From positions 2,716,001-2,780,000 of the forward strand of contig NZ_CP041402.1 in NCBI RefSeq assembly GCF_007018905.1: 64,000 nucleotides of DNA, in the 5' to 3' direction. This DNA is from Tardiphaga sp. vice304. GTDB lineage: Bacteria; Pseudomonadota; Alphaproteobacteria; Rhizobiales; Xanthobacteraceae. This document shows positions 19,084 through 29,519 of this stretch, piece after piece (position 1 is the stretch's first letter; every line of letters starts with the position of its first letter). The notes under the pieces were generated by a model that made no database searches, had not been told where the DNA came from, and saw nothing but the letters and a program-made list of their open reading frames with translations. The position numbers and the translations under genes were made by a program.

Positions 19084-19509
19084 ATGGCGAGGGAGTACGC
19101 CAAAGCTTTGCGTTCGAACATGACCGACGCCGAACGTCGGCTGTGGTACCTGCTGCGCGCCCATCGCTTCCGCGGCTACAAATTTAAGCGCCAGTTGCCG
19201 GTCGGGCCTTACATCGTTGATTTCGTTTGTCTGGCCGAACGTCTGGTCATCGAAGTCGACGGCGGACAGCATTCTGAAAACCGATCGGATCTCCACCGCG
19301 ACCATTGGCTTAAAGATCAAGGGTTTCGCGTGCTGCGGTTCTGGAATAATGAAGTGTTGAACAATTCGGACGGGGTGCTTGAAGTTCTCATCAAGCACCT
19401 TGGTTCAACCTCGACCGCCCCCTCTCCCGGCCACGCTGACGCGCGGCCACCCTCTCCCGCCAGTCGCAGCTTCGCTGCGCCCGGGGGAGAGGGGAAGAAA
19501 GAACGCTGA
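19084..19509 (+). CDS. DUF559 (Vsr-like fold) predicted endonuclease
   Basis: 141 residues. The core (about residues 1-110) is a DUF559 domain of the PD-(D/E)XK superfamily, related to very-short-patch-repair nucleases: [20 protein letters not shown] at the N-terminus, then [22 protein letters not shown] with the catalytic Asp, Glu and Asp, and later [14 protein letters not shown]. Residues after about 111 ([20 protein letters not shown] and on) are translated from the right-hand repeat, not from the domain. The core is visibly less GC-rich than its neighbours. It begins where the left repeat ends and its stop is four bases before psd. DNA target and role are unknown. Confidence 0.85.
   Translation: MAREYAKALRSNMTDAERRLWYLLRAHRFRGYKFKRQLPVGPYIVDFVCLAERLVIEVDGGQHSENRSDLHRDHWLKDQGFRVLRFWNNEVLNNSDGVLEVLIKHLGSTSTAPSPGHADARPPSPASRSFAAPGGEGKKER
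19417..19503 (-). repeat. Right inverted repeat, read through by the DUF559 frame
   Basis: About 87 bases, opposite in orientation to 18998-19083. It begins GCCCCCTCTCCC, holds GCGGCCACCCTCTCCCGCCA and ends CCCGGGGGAGAGGGGAA. It supplies the last thirty or so codons of the nuclease gene, so the natural protein may have ended earlier or the repeat has been domesticated as a tail. Confidence 0.85.
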
Positions 19510-19513
19510 GCCC

Positions 19514-20212
19514 ATGTCCATCGCCAATTCCATCCGTGCGCAGATCCCGCCGATCCACAAGGAAGGCTACCCGTTCATCGGCGCGTTTGCGCTGGCGACG
19601 CTGATTCTGTTCTGGATCTGGACGCCGCTGGGCTGGATCGGCACCATCCTCACTGGGTGGTGCGCGCTGTTTTTCCGCGATCCGGTCCGCGTCACGCCGA
19701 TCCGCGAGGGCGTCGTGGTGTCGCCGGCCGATGGCCGGGTGTCGCTGATCCAGATGGTGCTGCCGCCGGCCGAACTCGGCCTCGGCGATATCCCGCTGCT
19801 GCGCATCTCGGTGTTCATGAGCGTTTTCAACTGCCATGTGAACCGCAGTCCCGTCGCCGGCCGCATCGAGCGGATCGCCTACCGGCCCGGCAAGTTCATC
19901 AATGCCGAGCTCGACAAGGCCTCCGACGACAATGAGCGCAATTCGCTGGTGATCTCGATCCCCGGCGGCCGCATCGGCGTGGTGCAGATCGCGGGCCTGG
20001 TGGCGCGGCGGATCGTCTCCTTCGTGCGCGAGGGCCAGATGCTGGGCGCCGGCGAGCGCTTCGGCCTGATCCGGTTCGGCTCGCGGCTCGACGTCTATCT
20101 GCCGGAAGGCAGCAAGGCGCTGGTATCGGTCGGCCAGACCGCGGTGGCCGGCGAGACCGTGCTGGCCGATTTCATGGTCGGCGACGGCGGCCGCACCTAC
20201 CGGATCGATTAA
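19514..20212 (+). CDS. psd: Phosphatidylserine decarboxylase proenzyme
   Basis: Makes phosphatidylethanolamine from phosphatidylserine at the inner membrane. 232 residues, the short form common in alphaproteobacteria. It has two N-terminal membrane segments ([17 protein letters not shown]), the FRDP and SPADGRV motifs, HVNRSPVAG, and the self-cleavage region [13 protein letters not shown] near the C-terminus, where the Ser becomes the pyruvoyl group. It is followed 74 bases later by pssA, which supplies its substrate. The start is at 19514, just after the DUF559 stop. Confidence 0.93.
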   Translation: MSIANSIRAQIPPIHKEGYPFIGAFALATLILFWIWTPLGWIGTILTGWCALFFRDPVRVTPIREGVVVSPADGRVSLIQMVLPPAELGLGDIPLLRISVFMSVFNCHVNRSPVAGRIERIAYRPGKFINAELDKASDDNERNSLVISIPGGRIGVVQIAGLVARRIVSFVREGQMLGAGERFGLIRFGSRLDVYLPEGSKALVSVGQTAVAGETVLADFMVGDGGRTYRID

Positions 20213-20286
20213 TCCTGTTCTTCAGCCAAACGGGTCGGGGCCTCGCCACAATGGCGGAGCACGGTCGGGTTTGCTAAAGGGGAACC

Positions 20287-21159
20287 ATGCAAATGCCGAC
20301 CGATCCCTCGCCAGACACCCGCCGCCGCCGGTTCCGGACCATTCCGGTCCGGATGCTGGTCCCCAATCTGATCACGCTGCTGGCGATATGCGCCGGCCTG
20401 ACGGCGATCCGGCTCTCAACCGAGGGCCGGATGGAACTGGCGGTCGCCGCGATCGTGTTCGCCGCGGTGCTCGACGGGGTCGACGGCCGCGTCGCCCGCA
20501 TGATCAAGGGCCAGTCCAAGTTCGGCGCCGAGCTCGACAGCCTCGCCGATTTCGTCAATTTCGGCGTGGCGCCCGGCCTGATCCTGTATTTCTGGCAGTT
20601 GCACGATCTCAGCAATATCGGCTGGATCGCGGCGATGATCTTCGCGATCTGCGGCAGCCTGCGGCTGGCGCGCTTCAATGCCGAGATGGACGACCCCAAC
20701 AAGCCGGCCTTCGCCGCCAACTTCTTCACCGGCATGCCGGCGCCGCTCGGCGCCATCACCGTGCTGCTGCCGATCTATCTGGCGTTCCTCGGGGTGCCGA
20801 CGCCTCCGGCGGTACTGACCACGTTGTTCACGCTGTTGATCGCGTTCCTGATGGTGTCGCGGCTGCCGGTGTTCTCCGGCAAGTCGATGAACATGCGGGT
20901 GCCGCGCGAACTGGTGCTGCCGGTGGTGGCGGGCGTCGTGCTCTTCATCGCGCTGCTGATCGGCTATCCCTGGCATGTGCTGTCGCTATTGTCGGTGCTG
21001 TATCTGGCCTTCCTGCCTTTCGGCTGGAAATCCTACCGCGCGCAGGAGCGCGCACTGGCGGCCTCTACGGCCGTCGTGCCGGTGGAGCCCGCCCCGGTGC
21101 CGGCCACCTACGTCACGCCGGCGGCGAAGCCCGACGACTCGCCCGTGCGGCTGAACTAG
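20287..21159 (+). CDS. pssA: CDP-diacylglycerol-serine O-phosphatidyltransferase
   Basis: Makes phosphatidylserine from CDP-diacylglycerol and serine. 290 residues with several membrane segments and the CDP-alcohol phosphotransferase signature D-G-x2-A-R-x8-G-x3-D-x3-D (starting DGRVAR, ending LDSLADF), fully conserved. The N-terminus is basic (DTRRRRFRTIPVRMLVPN), the C-terminus a Pro/Ala-rich tail. Pairs functionally with psd directly upstream. Confidence 0.94.
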   Translation: MQMPTDPSPDTRRRRFRTIPVRMLVPNLITLLAICAGLTAIRLSTEGRMELAVAAIVFAAVLDGVDGRVARMIKGQSKFGAELDSLADFVNFGVAPGLILYFWQLHDLSNIGWIAAMIFAICGSLRLARFNAEMDDPNKPAFAANFFTGMPAPLGAITVLLPIYLAFLGVPTPPAVLTTLFTLLIAFLMVSRLPVFSGKSMNMRVPRELVLPVVAGVVLFIALLIGYPWHVLSLLSVLYLAFLPFGWKSYRAQERALAASTAVVPVEPAPVPATYVTPAAKPDDSPVRLN

Positions 21160-21223
21160 GCCCCGATCGGCCCGACGACGACATCCTGCACAGACCGGAT
21201 GCGCAACAACCAGGGAGACCATC

Positions 21224-21940
21224 ATGACCCATTCCAGCGAAGCGCTGTCAGCTGCGGTCCTCGAAGCGCTCGGGGGCTATGATACGCCGACCATCTGCAA
21301 CGCGATGGAGATCGTGGCACCGGAGCGCCGGCTGATCGGCTACACCACCAAGCCGCTGGTCTGCCCGTTCCCCGATCTGCCGGCGATCGTCGGCTATGCC
21401 CGCACCGCAACGATCCGCTCGGTGGTTGCCTCCGGCCTGCCGGCCGCCGAACAGGCGGCGCGCCGCATCGCCTATTACGACTATGTCGGCACCGGCCCGG
21501 GCCCGCGCATCAGCGTCATCCAGGATATCGACGGCGCCGACGTCGGCTACGGCGCGTTCTGGGGCGAGGTGCAGAGCGCCGTGCACAAGGCGCTGGGCTG
21601 TGTCGGCGTCGTCACCGACGGCTCGATCCGCGATATTCCGCAATGGGCCGAGGGATTTCAGGCGCTGGCGGGCTCGCTGGGGCCGTCGCATGCCTATGTT
21701 CATGCCGAGAGTTTTGGCGGCGAGGTCCGTGTTGCCGGCATGACGGTGCGCTCCGGCGACCTGATCCATGCCGACCAGCACGGCGCCGTGGTGATCCCGC
21801 TGGATATCGCGGCGAAGCTTCCCGATGCCGCCGAACTATGCGGCCGCCGCGAGACGCCGATCCTCGACATCGCCCGCAGCACTTCGTTCTCGCTGGAGAA
21901 ATTGAAAGCTGCGCTGAAGCAGGCGTCGGAAATCCACTAA
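21224..21940 (+). CDS. RraA-family protein
   Basis: 238 residues, beta/alpha/beta RraA fold. It contains VGVVTDGSIRDIPQWAEGF with the R-D pair used for metal-pyruvate binding in aldolase members, and a late DLIHADQHGAVVIPLDIA. Members include RNase E regulators and 4-hydroxy-4-methyl-2-oxoglutarate/oxaloacetate aldolases; this one, with its R-D motif, more likely acts as a metal-dependent lyase, but the substrate is open. A second, distinct member (LigK-like) lies at 45417-46109. AGGGAG precedes the ATG. Confidence 0.8.
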   Translation: MTHSSEALSAAVLEALGGYDTPTICNAMEIVAPERRLIGYTTKPLVCPFPDLPAIVGYARTATIRSVVASGLPAAEQAARRIAYYDYVGTGPGPRISVIQDIDGADVGYGAFWGEVQSAVHKALGCVGVVTDGSIRDIPQWAEGFQALAGSLGPSHAYVHAESFGGEVRVAGMTVRSGDLIHADQHGAVVIPLDIAAKLPDAAELCGRRETPILDIARSTSFSLEKLKAALKQASEIH

Positions 21941-22178
21941 AGCGATAGGCGTCTGTTTCTTTCTGACGTCACAAACGGCGTTGGTTCGGTAACGGGTTCT
22001 GTTATGGCTCCGCGATGAACGCGCCACGCGTCGATTGTTCCGGCGCCGCCGCGCTTTGCTACCTTACACTTTACCAGTCCTTAATGGCGCGCCGCTACGT
22101 TGTGGACGCGCGCCCGCTGAGGACGCGTGGCCGTCCAGCACGGATAGTCGTCGCGTACGCCTAGCGTCGGAGTGTTTC

Positions 22179-22955
22179 ATGGATATCGCAACAAGCGTCG
22201 GTCTGATCGCCGGCATCGCGGTGCTCTGCACGCTGGTCCTGATGGGCGGCGATTTTAAGATGTTCTACGACATCCATGCCGTGATCATCATTTTCGGCGG
22301 CTCGATCGCTGCGACCCTGATCCGTTTCCCGTTGTCCGCGATCATGCACGGCATGCCGCTGGGCGCGAAGTTCGCCTTCACGCTGAGCCGGCTGTCGGCG
22401 CGCGATCTGGTCGACGAGCTCGCCCGCATTGCCGAGATCGCCCGCAAGCAGGGTCCGGTCGGTCTTGAAAAGGTCGAGACCAACGAGCCGTTCCTCGCCA
22501 AGGGCATCCGCTTCGTCGCCGACGGCTACGATCTCGAATTCATCCGCGACAACCTCGAGCGCGACCGCGACAACTTTCTGATGCACCTCAATGAGGGCAG
22601 CAAGATCTACCGCGCGATCGGCGACTGCGCCCCGGCGTTCGGCATGATCGGCACTCTGCTCGGCATGGTGCAGATGTTCTCCAACATGTCGGATCCGTCC
22701 AAGCTCGGCCCGTTCATGGCTGTGGCGTTGCTGGCCACCTTGTACGGCGCGCTGGTCGCCAACCTGATCTGTCTGCCGATCGCCGACAAGCTGCATGGCA
22801 AGGTGATGGACGAAGAAACCAACCGGACGTTGATCATCGACGGCATCCTGATGATCCGCGATTCCAAGAGCCCGACCCTGGTTCGCGAAATGCTGCTGGC
22901 CTATCTGCCCGAGAAGCACCGCCACGATCTAGAGGGCGAGCCGGTCCCGGCCTAA
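22179..22955 (+). CDS. motA: Flagellar motor stator protein MotA/PomA type
   Basis: 258 residues, four membrane segments, the length of PomA/MotP-like proteins. It has MDIATSVGLIAGIAVLCTLVL, the cytoplasmic loop with charged residues (NLERDRDNFLMHLNEGSK), and APAFGMIGTLLGMVQMFSNM with the Pro-Gly features of TM3-TM4. Forms the ion-conducting stator with MotB, encoded 24 bases downstream. No other flagellar genes are in the window. Confidence 0.9.
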   Translation: MDIATSVGLIAGIAVLCTLVLMGGDFKMFYDIHAVIIIFGGSIAATLIRFPLSAIMHGMPLGAKFAFTLSRLSARDLVDELARIAEIARKQGPVGLEKVETNEPFLAKGIRFVADGYDLEFIRDNLERDRDNFLMHLNEGSKIYRAIGDCAPAFGMIGTLLGMVQMFSNMSDPSKLGPFMAVALLATLYGALVANLICLPIADKLHGKVMDEETNRTLIIDGILMIRDSKSPTLVREMLLAYLPEKHRHDLEGEPVPA

Positions 22956-22979
22956 CGGGAGCGGACGCGGGGCAGTCCC

Positions 22980-23810
22980 ATGGCGAAGAAGAAGCGCGAA
23001 GAAGCCCATGGCGGTCACGGCTGGTTCGTGACCTTCGCCGATCTGATGGCGCTGCTGCTCAGCTATTTCGTAATGCTGGTAGCGTTCTCCAGCCCGGATG
23101 GCGCCAAGCTGAAGATCGTCTCCGGCTCGATCCGCGAAGCGTTCGGCGTGCAGTCCGACGCGCGCTATTCCGGCGTGATCGAATCCGACGGTCTGCCGAC
23201 CCGTGGTCAGACCAAGAACGTCGGCCACGTCACGCCCGAGGAGGCGTCCAACCAGACCAGTCCCGACGAGAGCAACGCCAGCGGCCGGCCGAAAGGCGCC
23301 AAGCTGAAGATGGACCGCGAATTCGCGCTGGCCTCCGCTTCGTTGCGCCAGGCGCTGCAGGACATGCCGGAGATCAGCGAGATCTCCAAGAACATTATGT
23401 TCGAGGAAACCAAGCAGGGGCTGAACCTCGAGATCATCGACCAGAACGGCCGCTCGATGTTCGCCGAAGGCTCCAAGGTGCCCTATGAGCGCACGAGGCT
23501 GCTGTTGCAGAAACTTGCCGGCCCGCTGAAAGCGACGCCGCTGCGGGTGGCGATCGTGGGACATACTGCCGCGGGCTTCATCCCGGCGCGCGCCGAATAT
23601 GACGCCTTCGACCTGTCCGCCGACCGCGCCAACGTGGTGCGCCAGATCCTGGAACGCGAGGGCCTGCCGCCGGCCAACGTGTTCTCGGTGTCCGGCAAGG
23701 CGGACGGCCAGCCGCTATTTCCCGACGATCCGTCGATGGCCGCCAACCGCCGGGTGACCATCACCCTGATGCGCGAGGATCCGCCGCTGCCGCCGAATCT
23801 CAAGCCGTAG
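22980..23810 (+). CDS. motB: Flagellar motor stator protein MotB
   Basis: 276 residues. A basic N-terminus (AKKKREEAHGGHGW) is followed by the single membrane helix FADLMALLLSYFVMLVAFSS, whose Asp carries the proton or sodium ion. The C-terminal OmpA-like peptidoglycan-binding domain shows VAIVGHTAAGF and LSADRANVVRQILEREGLP. Cotranscribed with motA. Confidence 0.93.
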   Translation: MAKKKREEAHGGHGWFVTFADLMALLLSYFVMLVAFSSPDGAKLKIVSGSIREAFGVQSDARYSGVIESDGLPTRGQTKNVGHVTPEEASNQTSPDESNASGRPKGAKLKMDREFALASASLRQALQDMPEISEISKNIMFEETKQGLNLEIIDQNGRSMFAEGSKVPYERTRLLLQKLAGPLKATPLRVAIVGHTAAGFIPARAEYDAFDLSADRANVVRQILEREGLPPANVFSVSGKADGQPLFPDDPSMAANRRVTITLMREDPPLPPNLKP

Positions 23811-23964
23811 CTCGCGTCAAATCCTTTTTTTGGGATCTCACCCCAAAATTGCCATTGCTCCGGCGGCGGCAAAGGGGTGTGTTCTGCTATCGTCAAGCGG
23901 TTGACTGGTCTTGCCCGGCACGCCATAGCCGGGACCAATATTACCCTAGGGTGTTTGAACCAGC

Positions 23965-25866
23965 ATGGCCGCCACCGAAACATCAGGCGAGGTCGCCCCT
24001 GAAGCGCCGGCCCACACCGGCTTCTGGTCGCTGACGGTCGGCAGCATCGGCGTCGTCTTTGGCGACATCGGAACCTCGCCGCTCTATGCGTTCCGCGAGG
24101 CCGTGCATGGAGCGACCCACGGCGCCCCGGTCACGCCGGTGATCGTGCTCGGCGTGCTGTCGCTGATCCTTTGGGCGCTGTTCATCGTCGTCACCCTCAA
24201 ATACGTGCTGTTCCTGCTGCGCGCCGACAACAATGGCGAGGGCGGAACGCTGTCGCTGATGGCGCTGGGGCAGCGCGCGCTGGGGCGACGAAGCTGGCTG
24301 CTGCTGGCGCTCGGCGTGGTCGGCGCCTCGATGTTCATCGGCGATTCCATGATTACGCCGGCGATCTCGGTACTGTCGGCAGTCGAGGGCCTCAAGCTGA
24401 AGGCGCCGGCGCTCGAGCCCTACGTCGTGCCGATCACCATCGCGATCCTGGTCGTCCTGTTCTCGGTGCAGCGCGTGGGAACCGCGAAGGTTGCCAAGGC
24501 CTTCGGGCCGGTGATGATCCTCTGGTTCGTGGCGTTGGCGGTGATGGGCGCTTTGCACATTTCCGATGATCCGACCGTGCTGTATGCGATCAATCCGTAT
24601 TACGCCGTGCAGTTCATGATGAGCCACGGCACCATCGGGTTGGTGACGCTGGGTGCGGTGTTCCTCGCGGTCACCGGCGGCGAGGCGCTGTACGCGGATC
24701 TTGGCCATTTTGGCCGCCGGCCGATCCAGTATGGCTGGTTCTTCTTCGTGCTGCCGGCGCTGCTGATCAATTATTTCGGGCAAGGCGCTCTGGTGCTGTC
24801 GAATCCGGCCGCGATCGAGAATCCGTTCTATCGGATGGCGCCGGAATCGATGCTGCTGCCGCTGATCGTGCTGGCCACGGCCGCCACCGTCATCGCCAGC
24901 CAGGCCGTCATCACCGGCGCCTATTCGCTGGTGCGCCAGGCGGTGCAACTCGGGCTGCTGCCGCGCTTCGAGGTGCGCTTCACGTCCGAGACCCATGCCG
25001 GGCAGATCTATCTGCCGCGCGTCAACCGCCTGCTGCTGATGGGCGTCATCCTCTTGGTGCTGCTGTTCAAGTCGTCGAGCGGTCTGGCCTCCGCCTACGG
25101 CATCGCCGTGTCCACCACGATGGTCGCCGACGGGATCATGGGCTTCGTGGTGATCTGGAAGCTGTGGAACTGGAAGGCCGCCACCGCGGCGGCCGTGATC
25201 GCCCCGCTGGTATTCGTCGACCTCGCCTTCCTGAGCGCCAATTTGCTCAAACTACTGGAAGGCGCCTGGGTGCCGCTGCTGTTCGGCGTATTGATGGCGA
25301 TGGTGATCTGGACCTGGCGCCGCGGCGCCGCCATCCTTGTCGCCAAGACGCGGCGCATCGAGGTGCCGCTGCGCGACCTGATCAAGAGCCTGGAGAAACG
25401 CCCGCCGCACATCGTCAAGGGCACCGCGGTATTCCTGACCTCCGATCCGGAATTCGTGCCGACCGCGATGCTGCATAACCTCAAGCACAACAAGGTGCTG
25501 CACGAGCACAACGTGATCCTGACCATCGAGACGGCGCAGACGCCGCGGGTCGATCCGTCCGAGCGGGTCAAGATGGAGAATGTCAGCGATAAGTTCTCCA
25601 CCGTGCGGCTGCGCTTCGGCTTCATGGAATCGCCGAACGTTCCCAAGGCGCTGGTAATCGCGCGAAAACTCGGCTGGCAGTTCGACATCATGGCGACGTC
25701 GTTCTTCGTGTCCCGGCGCTCGCTGAAGCCGTCGGCGCAATCCGGCATGCCGCTCTGGCAGGACCACCTGTTCATCGCGCTGAGCCGCTCGGCCAACGAC
25801 GCCACCGATTATTTCCAGATCCCGACCGGCCGGGTGGTCGAGGTCGGCACCCAGGTGACGATCTAG
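23965..25866 (+). CDS. kup: Low-affinity potassium transporter Kup (first of two)
   Basis: 633 residues, KUP/HAK/KT family K+/H+ symporter. N-terminal [20 protein letters not shown] and [17 protein letters not shown] are family hallmarks; 12 membrane segments occupy about residues 20-460, followed by a soluble C-terminal domain ([20 protein letters not shown]). Its ATG at 23965 follows motB by about 150 bases. The next gene is a close paralogue. Confidence 0.95.
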   Translation: MAATETSGEVAPEAPAHTGFWSLTVGSIGVVFGDIGTSPLYAFREAVHGATHGAPVTPVIVLGVLSLILWALFIVVTLKYVLFLLRADNNGEGGTLSLMALGQRALGRRSWLLLALGVVGASMFIGDSMITPAISVLSAVEGLKLKAPALEPYVVPITIAILVVLFSVQRVGTAKVAKAFGPVMILWFVALAVMGALHISDDPTVLYAINPYYAVQFMMSHGTIGLVTLGAVFLAVTGGEALYADLGHFGRRPIQYGWFFFVLPALLINYFGQGALVLSNPAAIENPFYRMAPESMLLPLIVLATAATVIASQAVITGAYSLVRQAVQLGLLPRFEVRFTSETHAGQIYLPRVNRLLLMGVILLVLLFKSSSGLASAYGIAVSTTMVADGIMGFVVIWKLWNWKAATAAAVIAPLVFVDLAFLSANLLKLLEGAWVPLLFGVLMAMVIWTWRRGAAILVAKTRRIEVPLRDLIKSLEKRPPHIVKGTAVFLTSDPEFVPTAMLHNLKHNKVLHEHNVILTIETAQTPRVDPSERVKMENVSDKFSTVRLRFGFMESPNVPKALVIARKLGWQFDIMATSFFVSRRSLKPSAQSGMPLWQDHLFIALSRSANDATDYFQIPTGRVVEVGTQVTI

Positions 25867-25975
25867 CGTTCGACATTTCGCGTGGCCGAGACCCGAAAAT
25901 ACGCTATACGCCGTGCTACGCGCAGGCCTCTAAGCGGCCTCGCTTAGCGTTGCCGCAGCCCTGATCGAGGCCACC

Positions 25976-27910
25976 ATGACCAGCGAGAATGCAGTCCCCG
26001 CCGCGGAAACGCCGGTGGCAGCCGAACATGGCGGCGCGCATTCCACCGAAGGCTTCAAGTCCCTGATGCTGGGCAGCATCGGCGTCGTCTATGGCGACAT
26101 CGGAACCAGCCCGCTGTACGCGCTCCGCGAGGCGCTGGTCGCCGCCGGCGGTCACACGGCTGGTGGCATCAGCAACGAGGCCGTGCTCGGCGTGCTGTCG
26201 CTGATCCTGTGGGCGCTGGTGATCGTGGTGACGCTGAAATACGTGCTGATCCTGCTGCGCGCCGACAATCATGGCGAAGGCGGCACGCTGGCGCTGATGG
26301 CGCTGGCGCAGCGCGCCGTGGGGAAGGGCGGCGGGGCCTCGGTCATCGTGCTGCTCGGCATCATCAGCGGCGCACTTTTCTATGGCGACGCCGTGATCAC
26401 GCCGGCACTGTCGGTGCTGTCGGCGATCGAAGGCATCAAGCTCGTGACGTCGGCCTTCGATGCCTATGTCGTGCCGATCACCATCGTCATTTTGATCGCG
26501 CTGTTTGCCGTCCAGTCGCGCGGCACGGCGCGGGTGGCGGCGTTCTTCGGTCCGATCATGTGCGTCTGGTTCACGGTGATCGCCGTCGCGGCGATCCCGC
26601 CGATCGTGAAACACCCGGAGGTGCTGTACGCGCTCAATCCCGTGCATGCGGTCAACTTCATGCTGCATCACGGCATCATCGGCTTCGTCACGCTGGGCGC
26701 GGTGTTCCTCGCGGTCACCGGTGCGGAGGCGCTGTATGCCGACCTCGGCCATTTCGGCAAGCGGCCGATCCAAACCGCGTGGCTGTACATCGTGCTGCCG
26801 TCGCTGGCGATCAACTATCTCGGCCAGGGCGCGCTGGTGATCGGCGATCCCACCGCGCTGGAGAACCCGTTCTTTCTGATGTATCCCGACTGGGCGCTGA
26901 TCCCGATGGTCGCGCTGGCGACGGCGGCTACCGTGATCGCCAGCCAGGCGGTCATTACCGGCGCCTATTCGCTGACCCGGCAGGCGATCCAGCTCGGCCT
27001 GCTGCCGCGCTTCGAGATCCGGCACACCTCGGAATCGCATTCCGGCCAGATCTATATTCCGCGCATCAACATGCTGCTGCTGGTCGCCGTGGTGCTGCTG
27101 GTGCTGCTGTTCAAATCGTCGAGCGCGCTGGCCTCGGCCTATGGCATCTCGGTGACCGGCACGATGGTCGTCACCGCGATGATGGGGTTCGTCGTGATCT
27201 GGCGGGTGTGGAAGTGGAAGCCCTGGGCCGCCGCCCTGCTGATCGTGCCGTTCCTGCTGCTCGATCTCACCTTCTTTGCTGCCAATTTGCTGAAAGTGTT
27301 CGACGGCGGCTGGGTGCCGCTGCTGCTCGGCGGCATCGTCATCCTGCTGATGTATACGTGGCGGCGAGGCAGCCGGCTGCTGTTCGAGAAGTCACGCAAG
27401 CTGGAATTCCCGCTGAAGGACCTGGTTGCGATGATGGAGAAGCGGCCGCCGCAGCGCGTGCCGGGCACCGCGGTGTTCCTGACCAGCGATCCGGAATCCG
27501 CGCCGACCGCGTTGATGCACAGTCTGAAGCACTACAAGGTGTTGCACGAGAAGAACGTCATTCTCACCATCGAGACCGCGTCCACGCCGCGCATCGATCC
27601 CGCCGACCGGGTCCGGCTGGAAGAGATCAGCGCCACCTTCAGCAAGGTGACGCTGCGGTTCGGCTTCATGGAATCCCCGAACGTGCCGAAGGCGCTGGCT
27701 ATCGCGCGAAAACTCGGCTGGCAGTTCGACATCATGTCGACGTCGTTCTTCCTGTCGCGCCGTGCGCTGAAGCCGGCAACCCATTCCGGCATGCCGCGCT
27801 GGCAGGACCTTTTGTTCATCTCGCTCAGCCGCACCGCCAACGATGCCACCGATTACTTCCAGATCCCGACGGGCAGGGTGGTCGAAGTCGGCACCCAGGT
27901 GACGATTTAA
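25976..27910 (+). CDS. kup: Low-affinity potassium transporter Kup (second of two)
   Basis: 644 residues, same family and layout as the upstream copy: [40 protein letters not shown] and the C-terminal [20 protein letters not shown]. The two proteins keep long identical stretches to the very end ([15 protein letters not shown]), so this is a tandem duplication. 109 bases separate them. They may be one operon. Confidence 0.95.
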   Translation: MTSENAVPAAETPVAAEHGGAHSTEGFKSLMLGSIGVVYGDIGTSPLYALREALVAAGGHTAGGISNEAVLGVLSLILWALVIVVTLKYVLILLRADNHGEGGTLALMALAQRAVGKGGGASVIVLLGIISGALFYGDAVITPALSVLSAIEGIKLVTSAFDAYVVPITIVILIALFAVQSRGTARVAAFFGPIMCVWFTVIAVAAIPPIVKHPEVLYALNPVHAVNFMLHHGIIGFVTLGAVFLAVTGAEALYADLGHFGKRPIQTAWLYIVLPSLAINYLGQGALVIGDPTALENPFFLMYPDWALIPMVALATAATVIASQAVITGAYSLTRQAIQLGLLPRFEIRHTSESHSGQIYIPRINMLLLVAVVLLVLLFKSSSALASAYGISVTGTMVVTAMMGFVVIWRVWKWKPWAAALLIVPFLLLDLTFFAANLLKVFDGGWVPLLLGGIVILLMYTWRRGSRLLFEKSRKLEFPLKDLVAMMEKRPPQRVPGTAVFLTSDPESAPTALMHSLKHYKVLHEKNVILTIETASTPRIDPADRVRLEEISATFSKVTLRFGFMESPNVPKALAIARKLGWQFDIMSTSFFLSRRALKPATHSGMPRWQDLLFISLSRTANDATDYFQIPTGRVVEVGTQVTI

Positions 27911-28021
27911 CGAACCCCGGACGCTTGATTTTCGTCCCGCAAGAGGCGACGTTGGCGCCGAACGGACGGGTAGTCCGACTGCAAAATACGCTCCGGAATG
28001 TCGGGGCGTCAGGAGGTTTTG

Positions 28022-28348
28022 GTGGCCGAACATCATCGCGTGACGAATCTGGCGCCCGAAGACGTCGCTGAGGGTATCAAGGACGGCCGCTATCTGCTGG
28101 TCGATGTCCGCGAGCCCAACGAAGTCGAGGCCGAGGCCTATCCGGACGCCGTCGTGGTGCCGCTGTCGGGCTTCGACAGTGCCGATCTGCCCGATCCCCA
28201 GGGCAAGCAGATCGTGTTCGCCTGCCGCTCCGGCAAGCGCTCGGTGACCGCCTCGCTCGCCGCGCAGGTCAATGGCTTGCCCTACGACAAGCACCTCGCC
28301 GGCGGCATGCTCGGCTGGAAAGCGGCCGGCCTGCCGACCAAGGCCTGA
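28022..28348 (+). CDS. Rhodanese-like domain protein
   Basis: 108 residues, a single rhodanese domain: YLLVDVREPNEVEAEAYPDA and the active-site loop FACRSGKRSVTA with the catalytic Cys. Rhodaneses carry sulfur as Cys persulfide. The GTG at 28022 is chosen because AGGAGG lies at 28011-28016, five bases ahead. It is followed after eight bases by an aminotransferase gene. Confidence 0.88.
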   Translation: MAEHHRVTNLAPEDVAEGIKDGRYLLVDVREPNEVEAEAYPDAVVVPLSGFDSADLPDPQGKQIVFACRSGKRSVTASLAAQVNGLPYDKHLAGGMLGWKAAGLPTKA

Positions 28349-28356
28349 TCCCTGCG

Positions 28357-29511
28357 ATGAACCCGATCTTTGCGAACCTGCCGGTCACGGTGTTCGAGGC
28401 GATGTCGCAGCTCGCGCGCGACAACGATGCCATCAATCTCGGTCAGGGCTTTCCGGATGATCCGGGCCCGCTGGACATCCGCCAGGCGGCGGCCGATGCC
28501 GTGCTCAACGGCTACAACCAGTACCCTTCGATGATGGGCCTGCCGGAGCTGCGGCAGGCGATCGCCACGCATTACGGGCATTGGCACGGCCTCGACCTCG
28601 ATCCGATGGCCGAGGTGATGGTGACCTCCGGCGGTACCGAAGCTTTGACCACGGCGATCCTCGCGACGGTCGAGCCGGGCGACGAAGTGGTGTGTTTCCA
28701 GCCGGTCTATGATTCCTATCTGCCGGTGATCCGCCAGGCCGGCGGCATCCCCCGGCTGGTCAGCCTGAAGCCGCCGCACTGGCGCCTGACCGAGGAAGAT
28801 CTGCGCGCGGTCTTCAATCACAAGACCAAGGCGGTGCTGTTCAACAACCCGCTCAACCCCGCGGCCGTCGTCTATCCGCGCGAGGATCTCGAACTGCTGG
28901 CGAAATTCTGCCAGGAGTTCGACACCATCGCAATCTGCGACGAGGTCTGGGAGCACGTCGTGTTCGAGGGCTTCCAGCACATTCCGCTGATGTCGATTCC
29001 CGGCATGCGCGACCGCACCATCAAGATCGGCTCGGCCGGCAAGATATTTTCGCTGACCGGCTGGAAGATCGGTTTCGTCTGCGCCGCCCCGCCTTTGCTG
29101 CGCGTCTGCGCCAAGGTGCACCAGTTTCTGACCTTCACTACCGCTCCGAACCTGCAGACGGCTGTTGCCTATGGGCTCGGCAAGCCCGATGCGTTCTTCA
29201 AGGAGATGCAAACCGGGCTGGCGCGCAGCCGCGACCGGCTCGCCGCCGGTCTGCAGCAGATCGGCTTTCCGGTGATCCAGTCGCAGGGCACGTATTTTCT
29301 CACCGTCGATCTCTCGCCGCTCGGGCTCAACGAGACCGACGAGGCGTTCTGCAAGCGCATCGTGCATGACTACAAGGTCGCAGCGATTCCGGTCTCGGCG
29401 TTCTATGAGGAAGACAAGGTGAGCTCGGTGGTGCGGTTCTGCTTCGCCAAGAAGGACTCGACGCTCGACACCGCGCTGGAGCGCCTGCACGACGCGGTGC
29501 ATCGCCGTTAG
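28357..29511 (+). CDS. Class I/II PLP-dependent aminotransferase
   Basis: 384 residues, fold type I. The PLP Lys is in SAGKIFSLTGWKIGF (near residue 230); the N-terminal INLGQGFPDDPGP and TSGGTEALTTAILA are typical of the methionine/kynurenine aminotransferase-like subgroup (YbdL/KAT). The exact amino donor is unknown. It sits between a rhodanese and a polyamine-type binding protein with eight-base gaps, so the three probably form an operon. Confidence 0.9.
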   Translation: MNPIFANLPVTVFEAMSQLARDNDAINLGQGFPDDPGPLDIRQAAADAVLNGYNQYPSMMGLPELRQAIATHYGHWHGLDLDPMAEVMVTSGGTEALTTAILATVEPGDEVVCFQPVYDSYLPVIRQAGGIPRLVSLKPPHWRLTEEDLRAVFNHKTKAVLFNNPLNPAAVVYPREDLELLAKFCQEFDTIAICDEVWEHVVFEGFQHIPLMSIPGMRDRTIKIGSAGKIFSLTGWKIGFVCAAPPLLRVCAKVHQFLTFTTAPNLQTAVAYGLGKPDAFFKEMQTGLARSRDRLAAGLQQIGFPVIQSQGTYFLTVDLSPLGLNETDEAFCKRIVHDYKVAAIPVSAFYEEDKVSSVVRFCFAKKDSTLDTALERLHDAVHRR

Positions 29512-29519
29512 GAGAGACC

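Noticed and set aside
17052..19121. 689-codon minus-strand frame
   Set aside because: Antisense to the Atm1-like exporter, which has all ABC motifs; the product is low-complexity His/Arg/Gln.
23820..23850. Possible terminator after motB (GGG/CCC stem with T and A runs)
   Set aside because: The stem is only seven base pairs, and the T run lies before the stem, not after it, on the coding strand.
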